Shown here piece by piece: positions 29,301 to 37,296 of a stretch of 64,000 nucleotides of DNA (the first letter of the stretch is position 1; each line of letters opens with the position of its first letter). The notes under the pieces were generated by a model. It did not search any database, was not told the origin of the DNA, and saw only the letters and a program-made list of their open reading frames with translations. This stretch comes from Deltaproteobacteria bacterium (GTDB lineage Bacteria; Myxococcota; Kuafuiibacteriia; Kuafuiibacteriales; Kuafuiibacteriaceae): positions 1-64,000 of the forward strand of contig WYAZ01000031.1 of the NCBI GenBank assembly GCA_011526105.1, read 5' to 3'. Both the position numbers and the translations under genes were made by a program.

Positions 29301-29414
29301 CAGATGCGGCAGAAGATCAAGAGGCAGCTGCGTGCGACCGGGATGACGGGAGAGGATGTCGAGGGGTTGGCGCAGAGCATCGTGGATCTCGCGAAGGTGA
29401 GGTCGGGGCGGTGA
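26358..29414 (+). CDS. hsdR: Type I restriction endonuclease/translocase subunit
   Basis: 1018 residues, GTG start in a GTGA overlap with hsdS. The PD-(D/E)xK nuclease (D154, E168, K170 in IPDVVLLVNGIPLVVIECKSP) is at the N-terminus. The SF2 motor follows with Walker A HTQGSGKS (K327), DEAH (435-438), FTGTPI and QAIARVNR. A C-terminal helical region contacts HsdM. ATP-driven translocation and cleavage occur when the target is unmethylated. All key residues are intact, so restriction should be active. It carries six octamer copies in three codon registers. Confidence 0.95.
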   Translation: MKGEGAPEGWRRARYGRDWNEIHLAEDPAVAFLRKLGFVYVGPEALEKERASLKETVLSGRLQNALQKLNPWLSPESAQRGVKAITQHPAAGLQEANERLYTTLTYGISVEQDLGPGKTSHSVRFFDFEHPENNELIVTRQYKVLGSKKHIIPDVVLLVNGIPLVVIECKSPTIGSTWRDEATKQLRRYQEADATWRGQGAPKLFETVQLLIATCGQGACYGTVGTPGRFFFEWKEPHPLTLAQLEELLGHQPTAQDVLLFGLCHPKNLLDLVRNFVVFDTETGRSVRKACRYKQFIAVNRAIDRIKSARKPGDRGGVVWHTQGSGKSLTMLWLALKLRRDPAFQNPTLVIVTDRRDLDRQISGTFRNCGFPNPEQANSVRDLRALLSGPPGKTITTTVQKFLELTTANGGGDQRTKREAHPTLSEASNVFVMVDEAHRTQYKNLAANMRAALPNACFLGFTGTPIDKKDKSTLSTFGPYIDTYTIEQAVADGATVPIFYEGRLPELRIIGQTLDQLFDRVFADRSKDEREEIKKRYGNERAIAGAPKRIEAIVLDLLEHFSKFIQPNGFKAQVVAVDRETAVGYFKTLQKLNGPESAVIISGGHNDPLAEWALDRDRQAVLIERFKDPADPLSILVVCDMLLTGFDAPVEQVMYLDSPLKEHTLLQAIARVNRTADKKDYGLVIDYWGISQDLQDALKIFTSTDVEAALAPKVDELPRLETRHAAVLRFFAKVKSKDDLHECVSALEAEDVRAEFDLAFRRFSQSMDMMLPDTRALRFNDDLRWIGKIRQAAKARFHDPKLDISECGAKVKQLIEEAIIAEGVQILVKEVPLFSAEFEEKLERLTTPEAKASEMEHAIRHEIHVHLEENPAFYESLRERLQKIIDDRRAERLSAVEQLKLFQELRKEAQAPHEAAKQVGLDETGFAIYGLLERARPSSVARDGDAAGLGGANKDLASLIGEAIEPLTEIVDWVQKEDVHRQMRQKIKRQLRATGMTGEDVEGLAQSIVDLAKVRSGR

Positions 29415-29434
29415 CCCCGGGAAGAGGGTAGGGA

Positions 29435-30238
29435 ATGTTTGCGGAGCATTTTCGACTGACGGAGCGGGCGATGATTGCGGAGGCCAGGAAGGCTGGTGTG
29501 TTCACCCATCCCGGCAACGTTGGCGGAGCGCGCGAGGCGCTGACCTCCAAAGGGCTCAGTGCAAATCTACCCGCGAGGTTGCGCATGTGGTCGGGGGAGA
29601 TCATCGACCAAACCCATCGACCAGGAGCGCAGTCCAGGAAGCAGATTGATCTCGCCTTGGTGCGGGACGATGTGCCCGTCTTCGAATTGAGCGGGAGCAC
29701 CGCCGTGATGCCCTGCGAGGCCGTTTTTGCAACAATTGAGGTGAAGTCGATGCTCAACAAGCAGCACCTCGAGGCCTCCCTTTTGGCCATCCAAGAACTT
29801 CGGAGTTTGTCTCGCGCTCCATCTCTCATGCTCCACGACGGCGGCGCCATCAATCGAATGCTCCACTACATCGTTGCTTTCGACTCTCCGGCGCTGTCCA
29901 CGGTGAAGGCCAATATCTTGGAGCTTGCGGAACGCGAGGCTTGGCCTCTGGAGGACCTCTTCGATGGGTGTATTGTCCTCGGGAAGGGTGTGATCATGCG
30001 CGCCACTCCTGGTGTGATCTGCCCGGGGGAGGGACACAACTGGTGCTACGCGACCATCGAGCACCCAGATGAGAATCTCTTTTGGCTCATGTGGTCACTC
30101 TACCGCTTCTCTGCCGGGTTCGTGGCGGCTCCTCCGCAGCTTAGTGGCTACTTCGAGAACCGCCTCAATCTCGAGGACGGTCGCCCCTCGGAGGTTTGGC
30201 CGGTAGCCGTGACGAACACCACGACGGAGCAGGTCTGA
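29435..30238 (+). CDS. DUF6602-type, PD-(D/E)xK nuclease-like protein
   Basis: 267 residues, starting 20 bp after hsdR. It has an N-terminal helical segment, then GEIID...SRKQIDLALV and EAVFATIEVKSML. The Asp in QIDL and E-x-K in IEVKS form a PD-(D/E)xK-like active site as in DUF6602 and related restriction-like proteins. A long C-terminal half carries FENRL and tyrosine-rich text of unknown role. Proteins of this type sit in defence islands, often beside RM genes. It could be an accessory nuclease of the RM operon or an independent effector; no activity is shown. Confidence 0.65.
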   Translation: MFAEHFRLTERAMIAEARKAGVFTHPGNVGGAREALTSKGLSANLPARLRMWSGEIIDQTHRPGAQSRKQIDLALVRDDVPVFELSGSTAVMPCEAVFATIEVKSMLNKQHLEASLLAIQELRSLSRAPSLMLHDGGAINRMLHYIVAFDSPALSTVKANILELAEREAWPLEDLFDGCIVLGKGVIMRATPGVICPGEGHNWCYATIEHPDENLFWLMWSLYRFSAGFVAAPPQLSGYFENRLNLEDGRPSEVWPVAVTNTTTEQV

Positions 30239-30248
30239 GCGTGCACTG

Positions 30249-30986
30249 ATGATCACCGAGACATCTACCATCAAGTTCGGCGGTACGCGCCTTGCGTACG
30301 GGGTTCGTCGTTCCTCCAGAAGGAAGACCGTCGCCGTGGCGGTGGATCCGGATGATGGCGTTCTACTCACCGCTCCAGAAAATGTTCCTCTCCAGAAACT
30401 CGACGAAGTTGTGCGGTCTCGTGCGACGTGGATTTTGGAGCGCCTTCGTTGGGTCGAACAAGCAGAGCCTCGTCGATCCCCCCGGGAGTTCGTTTCCGGG
30501 GAGAGCTTCCTCTACCTGGGCCGGACCTATCGGCTCCGCGTGGCTCCGCCTTCGGCTAAGCCGAGTTGCCGCTTGGAGGCGGGTTTCTTCGTCGTGGCCC
30601 CTGCAAGATCGCAGGATCGGTCACAGCGCGCTCGTTCGGTCCGGGCGCTCCTGGAGGGCTGGTTTCGAGATCGCGCGGCTGAGCGGCTTCCAGAACGCGT
30701 CGCCGTGTGGAGAGAGCGAGTCGGGGTAGGCGAGGTCGGTCAGGTGCTGGTTCGCGCACAGCATAAGCGATGGGCAAGCTGCGATGCCGCGGGGAACCTC
30801 CGGTTTAACTGGCGGGTGATGCAGGCGCCCATGAAGTTGGTGGACTACGTGGTGGCCCATGAGCTGACGCACCTCGTGCACGCTGATCACACGCCGGATT
30901 TTTGGAGACGTCTCGGGCGAGCGATGCCCGACTACGACAAGCGCCGACGGGATCTCCGTCTCCTGGGGCCCGCTGTCGACTGGTGA
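30249..30986 (+). CDS. YgjP-like (DUF45) metallopeptidase
   Basis: 245 residues. C-terminal zinc site VVAHELTHLVHADHTPDFW: H204-E205-x-x-H208 and H214, the WLM/YgjP arrangement. The upstream block KRWASCDAAGNLRFNWRV matches the conserved K-W-x-S-C/N-x-x-G-x-L-x-x-N-W segment. YgjP-like genes commonly accompany hsdR, and a role in regulated proteolysis of the RM complex is often suggested but unproven. It is 10 bp downstream of the DUF6602 gene and 3 bp upstream of the PIN-GNAT gene. Two octamers lie 17 bp apart at 30374 and 30391. Confidence 0.85.
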   Translation: MITETSTIKFGGTRLAYGVRRSSRRKTVAVAVDPDDGVLLTAPENVPLQKLDEVVRSRATWILERLRWVEQAEPRRSPREFVSGESFLYLGRTYRLRVAPPSAKPSCRLEAGFFVVAPARSQDRSQRARSVRALLEGWFRDRAAERLPERVAVWRERVGVGEVGQVLVRAQHKRWASCDAAGNLRFNWRVMQAPMKLVDYVVAHELTHLVHADHTPDFWRRLGRAMPDYDKRRRDLRLLGPAVDW

Positions 30987-30989
30987 CCT

Positions 30990-32453
30990 GTGAAGCTCCT
31001 GCTCGACACCAACATGCTCATTCGGCTTGAGCCTGCGAGCGGAGGCGACTTGGAGGAAGGGACTCGGGTCGCTGTTGAGCTGATGAACGCGGTCCAGCGG
31101 CAGGGCCATCAGGTGTTCGTTCACCCGAAGTCGCTTGCCGAGCTTGGCGGGGATCAGAACGCGGAGCGACGCGAGCTGCGAGCGATACTTGTTCGGAAGT
31201 ACCCCGTGCTTCCAGCCCCGCCTCGAACCGGTTCTGAGATCACAGATGCACTTGGGGCGCCCCGCCCCGGAAGCAACGACGAGGTTGATTTTGAGCTGCT
31301 CGCGGCAGTCCACGCCAACGCTGTCGACTACTTCGTCACCGACGATACACGTCTAAGAAAACGGGCCGAGAAGGTCGGTCTCAGCCGCCGCGTTCTTTCT
31401 CCATCGGATGCGCTCGCCACCCTTCGCGCGCTCTTGCCCATCGAAATTCGACCACCTCCAGCGGTTGAGGAGGTGTTCGCGCATGAGCTGAGGGCTGATG
31501 ATCCGATCTTCGCATCCCTGAGACAGGACTACCGCGGATTCGACGCGTGGCTGGAGAAATGCAAACGAGACCAGCGCAAGGCCTGGCGCATCATGTCTGG
31601 AGCCTCCATTGCGGCCCTCGCGATCATCAAGCACGAGACCGGGCCGGAGTTCGGGCTGGATGGCCCCCTGCTCAAGCTCTGCACCTTCAAGGTGTCGCCG
31701 GACTTCCGAGGCTTTCGCTTCGGTGAGCTGATGCTCAAGACGGTCTTCGACTACGCCTTCGCCAACCAGTTGCGGGCGATCTACGTGACCGTCTTCGACC
31801 GCCATGAAGAACTGATATCTCTGCTGGAGCAGTTCGGTTTCGAGCGCATTCCGGCGAGCACCGCCGCCGGGGAAGGAGTGATGGCGAAGTCCCTCCACCC
31901 CAAGGAGGGCGACTGGACCAGCTTGGACGAGCTAGCCTTCCACGTGAAGTTCGGTCCGCGGCACGTCAAGGTCGCAGACGCCTTCTTCGTTCCAATCCGG
32001 GACCACTACCACTCGAAGCTCTTTCCTGAACTTGCGGAGCAGCGGTCGCTCTTCATGGGAAGGGAGGCGTTCGGCAACAGCATCCTAAAGGCCTATCTCT
32101 GTCATGCGAACACCCGCCGATTGAAGGCTGGGTCGGTCGTTCTCTTCTATCACTCGGGCGGTACGGAGGCCGTCGATGCCATTGGTGTTGTCGAGGAGGT
32201 TCTCGTCACTTCTGACCCCGCCGAACTCGTGCGGTTCGTCGGAAAGCGCACCGTGTACTCGATCGAAGAGATGCGCGCCATGTGTGAGGGCGAGGTCCTC
32301 GCACTTCTTTTTCGACAGGCAACTTCGCTTGCGGCGCCCATTGGGCTATCCTCTCTGCGCGAGCACGGAGCTTTGGTGGGGCATCCCCAGTCGATTGTCA
32401 GGGTGAGAGAGGCGGGCAAGGAATGGATTCGAGCACAGGTAGAGCGGCACTAA
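30990..32453 (+). CDS. PIN-GNAT-PUA/EVE-like three-domain fusion
   Basis: 487 residues, GTG start. Residues 1-150 are a PIN RNase domain: LLLDTNML (D6), E51, acidic DEVD (97-100) and TDD (117-119) give the metal site. Residues 200-305 are a GNAT acetyltransferase: FKVSPDFRGFRFGELMLKTVFDYA, with the acetyl-CoA loop R-G-F-R-F-G, then VTVFDRHEELISLLEQFGFER. Residues 330-480 look like a PUA/EVE-like nucleic-acid-binding domain (KAYLCHANTRRLKAGSVVLFY, AIGVVEEV). The gene overlaps a separate ASCH protein. A nuclease, an acetyltransferase and a modified-base reader in one chain suggests an RNA-targeting toxin or antiviral effector. This is inference; no assay is implied. Confidence 0.7.
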   Translation: MKLLLDTNMLIRLEPASGGDLEEGTRVAVELMNAVQRQGHQVFVHPKSLAELGGDQNAERRELRAILVRKYPVLPAPPRTGSEITDALGAPRPGSNDEVDFELLAAVHANAVDYFVTDDTRLRKRAEKVGLSRRVLSPSDALATLRALLPIEIRPPPAVEEVFAHELRADDPIFASLRQDYRGFDAWLEKCKRDQRKAWRIMSGASIAALAIIKHETGPEFGLDGPLLKLCTFKVSPDFRGFRFGELMLKTVFDYAFANQLRAIYVTVFDRHEELISLLEQFGFERIPASTAAGEGVMAKSLHPKEGDWTSLDELAFHVKFGPRHVKVADAFFVPIRDHYHSKLFPELAEQRSLFMGREAFGNSILKAYLCHANTRRLKAGSVVLFYHSGGTEAVDAIGVVEEVLVTSDPAELVRFVGKRTVYSIEEMRAMCEGEVLALLFRQATSLAAPIGLSSLREHGALVGHPQSIVRVREAGKEWIRAQVERH

Positions 32454-32869
32454 TCTCCCTGCACCCGGAGTTCGCCGAGCGTATCCTCAGCGGCTCGAAG
32501 AGGGTCGAGTTTCGGCGAACCCGATTCTCCTGCCCGGTGGAGACGGTCGTGATCTACGCGACCGCCCCGATCCAGCGCGTGGTGGGGTTCTTCGATGTAG
32601 AGACATTCGACGCAGACCGGCCGGCAGCGCTCTGGCGACGCTACGGAGCGGTTGCGGGCATCGACGCACGCCGGTTCGCGGAGTACTTCGCCGGTCGAGA
32701 CACCGGATACGCGATCTGCGTTGCTCGGGCGTACGCCCTCAAGACTCCCCTCGACCTTGGCGAGTTCATGGGTATCGAGAGGCCACCTCAGAGCTTCCAA
32801 TACATCGGCCGGTCAGTCGTCGGGTCGTTGCGATCGCACCCATGCGTGAGGCAGCGCGCGGCGAGCTGA
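32423..32869 (+). CDS. ASCH-domain protein
   Basis: 148 residues, overlapping the preceding gene by 31 bp, so the two are translationally coupled. ALISLHPEFAERILSGSKRVEFRRTRF is the start of the ASCH/PUA-like barrel, with the conserved G-x-K-x-x-E/R-x-R-R. VVIYATAPIQRVVGFFDVE is the next strand pair. ASCH proteins bind RNA or modified nucleosides, and some are ribonucleases or deacetylases (YqfB type). Next to PIN-GNAT-EVE it could be an antitoxin, a partner that recognises the same modification, or a hydrolase. Confidence 0.75.
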   Translation: MDSSTGRAALISLHPEFAERILSGSKRVEFRRTRFSCPVETVVIYATAPIQRVVGFFDVETFDADRPAALWRRYGAVAGIDARRFAEYFAGRDTGYAICVARAYALKTPLDLGEFMGIERPPQSFQYIGRSVVGSLRSHPCVRQRAAS

Positions 32870-33069
32870 AGGCCCGGCTTTAGAAGCGCCACATGGATCT
32901 CCCCGAGGCTCTCTAACGCCGGACGGGTTTGCCAGACCCCGAGGAGTCCGGAGGTGGAGGAGGATCGAGCGACATGTCACCGGCGAGGAGCCTTCGATGC
33001 TCTGGCAAGCCTGGACCGCGCGCTCTACGGCTGGCCAGGAGCAGTCGACTCCTCCACCTCGCGATCCTA

Positions 33070-33471
33070 CTAGTCCATCGACGACGGCTGTGCCGACAGG
33101 CGGGTCAAGGCGTCGAGCGCGACCTGCCTATTGGCTTGCGCCCCTTCGATGTTGGCCTCGATCTGCGCGAGCTGTTGTGGCGTTGCTCCCTCGCTCTTCA
33201 TTCGGTCCCAGTCCTTCTTGTGCGCCAGACTCTCCGCTTCCCATTCCGCGATCTGTCGCTTCAAGCTGTGGGTGCCGGCTGGTTGCACAGAGACCACCTG
33301 CTTGGTTCGAGGGCCCACCAGCTCCGAGACGGCCTTGCCGGGCCGCCACTGAAGTTTGTGAGGAGTGGAGTTCTCCGGGCACACGTACTCGACGGGCCCG
33401 CCGGAGAGATGTGGTGGGCATGCAAGCTCGTGTTCCTTTCCACATCCGGGGCAGTGGTAGCTCGTGCTCAT
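33070..33471 (-). CDS. Hypothetical zinc-finger protein
   Basis: 133 residues from the ATG at 33471; other in-frame starts lie 3 and 18 bp upstream. The N-terminal CPGCGKEHELACPPH and CPEN give a possible zinc ribbon. A Gln/Glu/Ala-rich helical tail (RQIAEWEAESLAHKKDWDRM..., then AQIEANIEGAQANRQ) is likely coiled coil. No family recognised. It is downstream of the HEPN gene on the same strand with a 112-bp gap. Between it and the ASCH gene lie 200 bp with no evident gene. Confidence 0.5.
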   Translation of the reverse strand: MSTSYHCPGCGKEHELACPPHLSGGPVEYVCPENSTPHKLQWRPGKAVSELVGPRTKQVVSVQPAGTHSLKRQIAEWEAESLAHKKDWDRMKSEGATPQQLAQIEANIEGAQANRQVALDALTRLSAQPSSMD

Positions 33472-33583
33472 CATCGAGCAAGGATCCACGACGCGGTCGG
33501 CCGCGGCAAGGGCATTTGGCGGTTCCTCCGCTAGCGAGACCTTCGCCTTGGTCTCTTCGCGCGCTCAAGTCGTACGAGCGGAC

Positions 33584-35032
33584 TCAGAGGTCCGCGGCGC
33601 ACAGGTCCGCGACAGGTCGGTTCGTCTCCTGTGGGAGAGCGTGGAGCCGCTCCGTGATCGCGAGCAGGGATGCTGCGTATGCTGCACGGGGCAGCGCGAG
33701 GTTGATCCTGTTGCTCGTGCCGCCAGCATGAACCACCTCGTTCCGAGCTTCATAGAGCTCATGAACCGAGTCGGCCAAGCGTCGCCTTCCTTTCATGCCT
33801 CTCAACAAGCTGAACGTCCTGTCTTGTAGAACACTCTTGATGTCCGAGGAGGCGTCGTCGTTGAGAAGTGTCTCGAGTGCAATCGCGAGGCTAAGCACCG
33901 CCGTATCACTGTCGTTCCCTCGACGAAACGACCGATGATAGTGCTGGAGCGACCGAAAGATCTTCCGAAATATTCGACCCCGCACCGTCAGTTTCGGTCC
34001 GCGCCGGTACACGCTCTTAAAGAACCCAGTCTGGATGGTTCGTACGGCCTGAACCAGGCGCCGACTCATTCTATGCCGGCGATTCCAAGTTCGTGGATCG
34101 AGATCGATTGAGAGATCCGACGCGAGCAAAAGCTCTGGGGTCTGGAGATGCATGGGGACGCAATCCCCGTCCAGTTCGTGGCGTTTTCCGGGGCCAGGAT
34201 AGAAGACCAGATAGTGGCGAAAGTCGAACGTCTCGAAGTTGTTGATTACCGAGGTGCTGCCGAGCCGCGCGTCGTTCCCGGCGTGGTCCTGGTTGGGCTC
34301 AAGCGCTGCCATCAAGAAGAGAAGCGCCGTCCAGATCTGGATCTTTGCCACAATCTCCGGCTGGTTCTCGTAGTAGGACCCAGGAAAGGAGCGGGTCTTG
34401 AGAACGAGGAGCGGATTCGACGAAAGCCACCGTGTGGGGCGACTCCTTCTCCAGTGCTCTAGGAGTTCGCTCGGCAGCCGAGATTGCACACCCAACTGCC
34501 TCCGGGCGGCGTCGAGGAAACGGACTGTCTCCGGCCACGAGTTCGTCTGTGGAGAGACCATGATGTCGCTGTCTGGCACATGAAAACGCGGTCTCACTCT
34601 CGCGACGACCTGGAAGAAGCCGAAGCCCAGCACACCGAAGGAATGCAGAGGATAAACGACGAAGCCAGGCTCGTGGAGGCGACTGTCGCGAATCAACCGA
34701 AGAACGGATCCCACCGGATCCTCCTTTGGGTCATCGACGAGGCTGTGGAAGAGGAGATCTTCCAGCACCGAACGTCCAATAAAAATGTCGTGGGATGCCA
34801 GCTCCATGGCGAGCCGCGAGCTTATCCGAGCGAAGTTCCGGTCGAACACTTCCCTCTCTTTCGCATCCCTGGGCTCCTCGCTCAGGACCATGTTCTCGAC
34901 GGACCCGTACTTGGCAGCCAACACGCGACCACGACTCGTAAGGTACGTGAGCGCTCCCCGGATTTTCGCTTTGGGGCTTCCCTCGGGGATGATGTTCGCT
35001 CGCATCCGCTTGATGCTGGGGAGTCGGGACAT
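33584..35032 (-). CDS. HEPN-domain protein (Apea-HEPN-like)
   Basis: 482 residues from the ATG at 35032; an in-frame GTG at 35116 adds an Arg/Pro-rich tail. The C-terminal domain has the HEPN pattern: SLAIALETLLN (first helix), then LYEARNEVVHAGG with R-N-x(3)-H, the RNase active-site motif (R430...H435), resembling Apea-HEPN proteins. The N-terminal 350 residues are not recognised; they contain several W/F/Y-rich stretches and no membrane segments. Base composition is noticeably more AT-rich than the host genes. HEPN effectors typically cut RNA during phage infection. It is divergent from the unknown gene at 35256. Confidence 0.65.
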   Translation of the reverse strand: MSRLPSIKRMRANIIPEGSPKAKIRGALTYLTSRGRVLAAKYGSVENMVLSEEPRDAKEREVFDRNFARISSRLAMELASHDIFIGRSVLEDLLFHSLVDDPKEDPVGSVLRLIRDSRLHEPGFVVYPLHSFGVLGFGFFQVVARVRPRFHVPDSDIMVSPQTNSWPETVRFLDAARRQLGVQSRLPSELLEHWRRSRPTRWLSSNPLLVLKTRSFPGSYYENQPEIVAKIQIWTALLFLMAALEPNQDHAGNDARLGSTSVINNFETFDFRHYLVFYPGPGKRHELDGDCVPMHLQTPELLLASDLSIDLDPRTWNRRHRMSRRLVQAVRTIQTGFFKSVYRRGPKLTVRGRIFRKIFRSLQHYHRSFRRGNDSDTAVLSLAIALETLLNDDASSDIKSVLQDRTFSLLRGMKGRRRLADSVHELYEARNEVVHAGGTSNRINLALPRAAYAASLLAITERLHALPQETNRPVADLCAADL

Positions 35033-35255
35033 GCTGGATCGTACCAGACTTTCGAGGCGGGCCGGACGGGGCGTGCGAACCCGGAACCGAGGGCTCGGAA
35101 CCAGCAAGAGAGCCACGGTGTCCCCAACAGTCAGTTCCCACGGGCGCTTCCATGCCCCGGAGGTGATCCATCACGGATGAGGTTCAAACTGCGATGAGCC
35201 GAGCCGGCTCGCCAATCTGGCCCAGCTTGGTGGACACCGGGCAGACGCGTCTCGC

Positions 35256-36098
35256 GTGGTCGACCTCTTCGTTGATGCTTCCTCCGACGAGCAGCGTGGT
35301 GTGACCTGGACCTTGGAGAGGTGCCCTAGACGCGGGCTGGGTCCTCGACCATGCTTGCTCCGCATGGATGGCCAGGAACCCTCGCGTGAAGACCTCGAGC
35401 TAGAAGAGGCCCTGTTCGGATTCCTGGCATTGGCTGATCGTCGCCGGTCGGGAGCACCTCTTCCTTCTGAGGACTCGGCGCTCCTTGAGCAGGTGGTTGG
35501 ACTCTGGCGTTCTCGCTGGGAGCAACCTGTGATCAAGAATCAGCAGGGAAACGTGGTCAGGCGCCGCGACCTTCTGCTCCTAAGAGTCGTGCGGCAGATT
35601 GAGGATGTCCTCGGGGGGGTGATCGACGACGGGATCTGCGAGGCTGATGCCCGGCGGAGCCTACGATTCGTCCTGAACGCCCACGGCATTCAAGCGCCGG
35701 AAGACGTTCTCGATGAACTCGACCTGAGCACGCAGGCCATCGTGGAGCTGTTCGGCCGCATTCGCAGTCGGAAAGGGGCGGGCGTCGAGATCCTGAGGCG
35801 ATTCATCGAGCCTAGGAGCGCAGGTGCACTCGCTGCGGCCGAGAAGGCCGTCGATGAGGGGGATGTGTCCTTCCGCCAACGAATGGACGCTGTAGCTAGC
35901 CAGCTCTTCATTTTTCGCCGAGAGGGCATCCGATACGTCCTGCAATGCGCGGGAGCGTCGCAACCGCAGATTGAAGAGCTTGCCGGGTTGGGTTCCTTGG
36001 AGCACCTCGTGGCACTGACCCCGAAGGCGCTTGAGGCGACGGCGGTCGACGAAGTTCCGGAAACGAGCGAGCCCGAGGCCAAAGGCGAGGCCAATTGA
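35256..36098 (+). CDS. Hypothetical protein
   Basis: 280 residues from a GTG at 35256; the next in-frame ATG (35364) is also possible. Mostly helical and acidic: DLELEEALFGFLALADRR, RQIEDVLGGVIDDGICEADARRSLRFVLNAHG, then a C-terminal Glu/Pro tail. No recognised domain, signal or membrane segment. It is the last cargo gene before attR and is divergent from the HEPN gene, which may be its functional partner. It shows no tRNA- or integrase-related features. Confidence 0.55.
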   Translation: MVDLFVDASSDEQRGVTWTLERCPRRGLGPRPCLLRMDGQEPSREDLELEEALFGFLALADRRRSGAPLPSEDSALLEQVVGLWRSRWEQPVIKNQQGNVVRRRDLLLLRVVRQIEDVLGGVIDDGICEADARRSLRFVLNAHGIQAPEDVLDELDLSTQAIVELFGRIRSRKGAGVEILRRFIEPRSAGALAAAEKAVDEGDVSFRQRMDAVASQLFIFRREGIRYVLQCAGASQPQIEELAGLGSLEHLVALTPKALEATAVDEVPETSEPEAKGEAN

Positions 36099-36198
36099 GG
36101 GCAAGGTCGAGCGCGGTGCGCATGGTTGACAAGCTTGGGCCTGTCGATAAACCGTGTGGCTAGTGAACCATCTAACCAGGCAAGCAGATCGGTTCTGC

Positions 36199-36242
36199 CT
36201 CATAACCCGAAGGCCGTAGGTTCAAATCCTGCCCCCGCTACT
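36199..36242 (+). repeat. attR: 44-bp direct repeat (3' half of initiator tRNA)
   Basis: Identical to 15886-15929. Only the anticodon-loop-to-3'-end part is present; sequence to the left does not pair as a tRNA, so this is not a second tRNA gene. It is the original host 3' half displaced by integration. Confidence 0.93.
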
Positions 36243-36249
36243 TCGAAAA

Positions 36250-36289
36250 ACGCGGACTTGGCTCACCGGCCCGGTCCGCGTTTTTTTTT
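36250..36289 (+). terminator. Original host terminator of the initiator tRNA
   Basis: ACGCGGAC (36250-36257) pairs with GTCCGCGT (36274-36281), followed by nine T. It overlaps the last codons of the convergent membrane-protein gene, whose Lys-Lys-Lys tail is encoded by the T run. After integration it no longer serves the tRNA. Confidence 0.75.
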
Positions 36290-36673
36290 GGTCTTTGGCA
36301 CTAGTCCCCTGAGTGCGATCGCGAAGTACGTCCACACGAGGTTGAAGGCCAAGAAGATGGCCAGGAGGAGCCAGGCCAAAATCGGTGCGCCTTCGAGCAG
36401 GGAGATGAAGATCCCGAGCGTGGCTGAGGCCGACCAAATGACCTTTAGATTCAGCATCGCCTTGAAGGCTTCGGGGCCTTCATTGCGGCCGATGAACGAC
36501 TGAATGCCGATTCCGAAGAGCGCGGCGGCGACCAGCCTCGCGGCCACCGGATCCACGGAGCTCCACCCAGAGAGCTCGAGCACGAAGCGCGGGGCCACGA
36601 AGAGCGGGATCGCGAACAGCAGATCGAGTGCGAAGTGGATGATGAACCACGTGCGCAGACTGGGCGGGATCAT
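36263..36673 (-). CDS. Small four-helix membrane protein
   Basis: 136 residues with four hydrophobic segments: FIIHFALDLLFAIPLFVAP, ARLVAAALFGIGIQSFIG, VIWSASATLGIFISLLEG and ILAWLLLAIFLAFNLVWTYF. The C-terminal KTKKKRGPGR is encoded through the tRNA terminator. No specific family recognised. It lies directly beyond attR and so is a host gene, reading toward the element. Confidence 0.65.
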   Translation of the reverse strand: MIPPSLRTWFIIHFALDLLFAIPLFVAPRFVLELSGWSSVDPVAARLVAAALFGIGIQSFIGRNEGPEAFKAMLNLKVIWSASATLGIFISLLEGAPILAWLLLAIFLAFNLVWTYFAIALRGLVPKTKKKRGPGR

Positions 36674-36714
36674 GGGGGCGGCCCCGTTCGAAGGGCGCGG
36701 GATGAGGGGGCTGG

Positions 36715-37254
36715 TTACGCGCCGCCTTTGGTGTGAGGCACGCGAACGCCGATGATGACGCGTTCCTCGGCCGCGCTGCTGCCGAAGAGCCCTTCGGGTG
36801 CGGTCACCTGAATCTGAAGGTCCACGATGATGCCGAACGCGGCCGCGACGTCTTCTCCGGGCGGAGGTTGGGTGCGTTGACCTCGCTGCATTCCCACGCG
36901 GACCAGAATCTGCCCCGCGAAGTCACCGGCGGGTGGGTACGGCGGAACCGCGGGCGCGAAGTCGACCGCGGCCATCGGGTTGTTGAAGATGTCGTAGTAG
37001 TTGTCTGCGATGGCGGCCAGCTTCGCCGGATCCATCTGCTGGAGCTGATCGATCGCGTGGTCGACCCCGTGCTCGATGGCACCCTGAATGAGGGTTTGCT
37101 TTCGGGCAACCGCCCCCTCGCGGAGCGCTTCGCTCGACTGACGCACCGTGATGAGCATGGTCATCATCACGAAGGTCATGACGAGCATCGTTTGCAGGAG
37201 CGCGAGGCCTCGTTCTCCTTCTCGTCTTCTTCGCTTTTTCTCGACTGCGCTCAT
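36715..37254 (-). CDS. PilX-like pilus assembly protein
   Basis: 179 residues. After a basic leader (KKRRRREGERG) comes the hydrophobic pilin-like helix LALLQTMLVMTFVMMTMLITVRQ, then a globular part. The context (last of five minor pilin/PilY1 genes) and the G-L-A-L-L start suit PilX, a minor pilin that primes type IV pilus assembly. It lacks the classic G/FTLIE processing site of its neighbours, so it may be an atypical member. Confidence 0.65.
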   Translation of the reverse strand: MSAVEKKRRRREGERGLALLQTMLVMTFVMMTMLITVRQSSEALREGAVARKQTLIQGAIEHGVDHAIDQLQQMDPAKLAAIADNYYDIFNNPMAAVDFAPAVPPYPPAGDFAGQILVRVGMQRGQRTQPPPGEDVAAAFGIIVDLQIQVTAPEGLFGSSAAEERVIIGVRVPHTKGGA

Positions 37255-37296
37255 GGTGTCCTGCCTCGGTTTGAGATGGTGGTCGCTCTCTAGGGT

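Noticed and set aside
36124-36145. TTGACA followed by TAAACC as an outward promoter from the element
   Set aside because: The -10 is weak and no gene follows on the + strand beyond attR; could be chance.
36150-36242. Second tRNA-Met gene
   Set aside because: Only the anticodon-loop-to-3'-end half is present; sequence to its left cannot form acceptor or D stems. It is attR.
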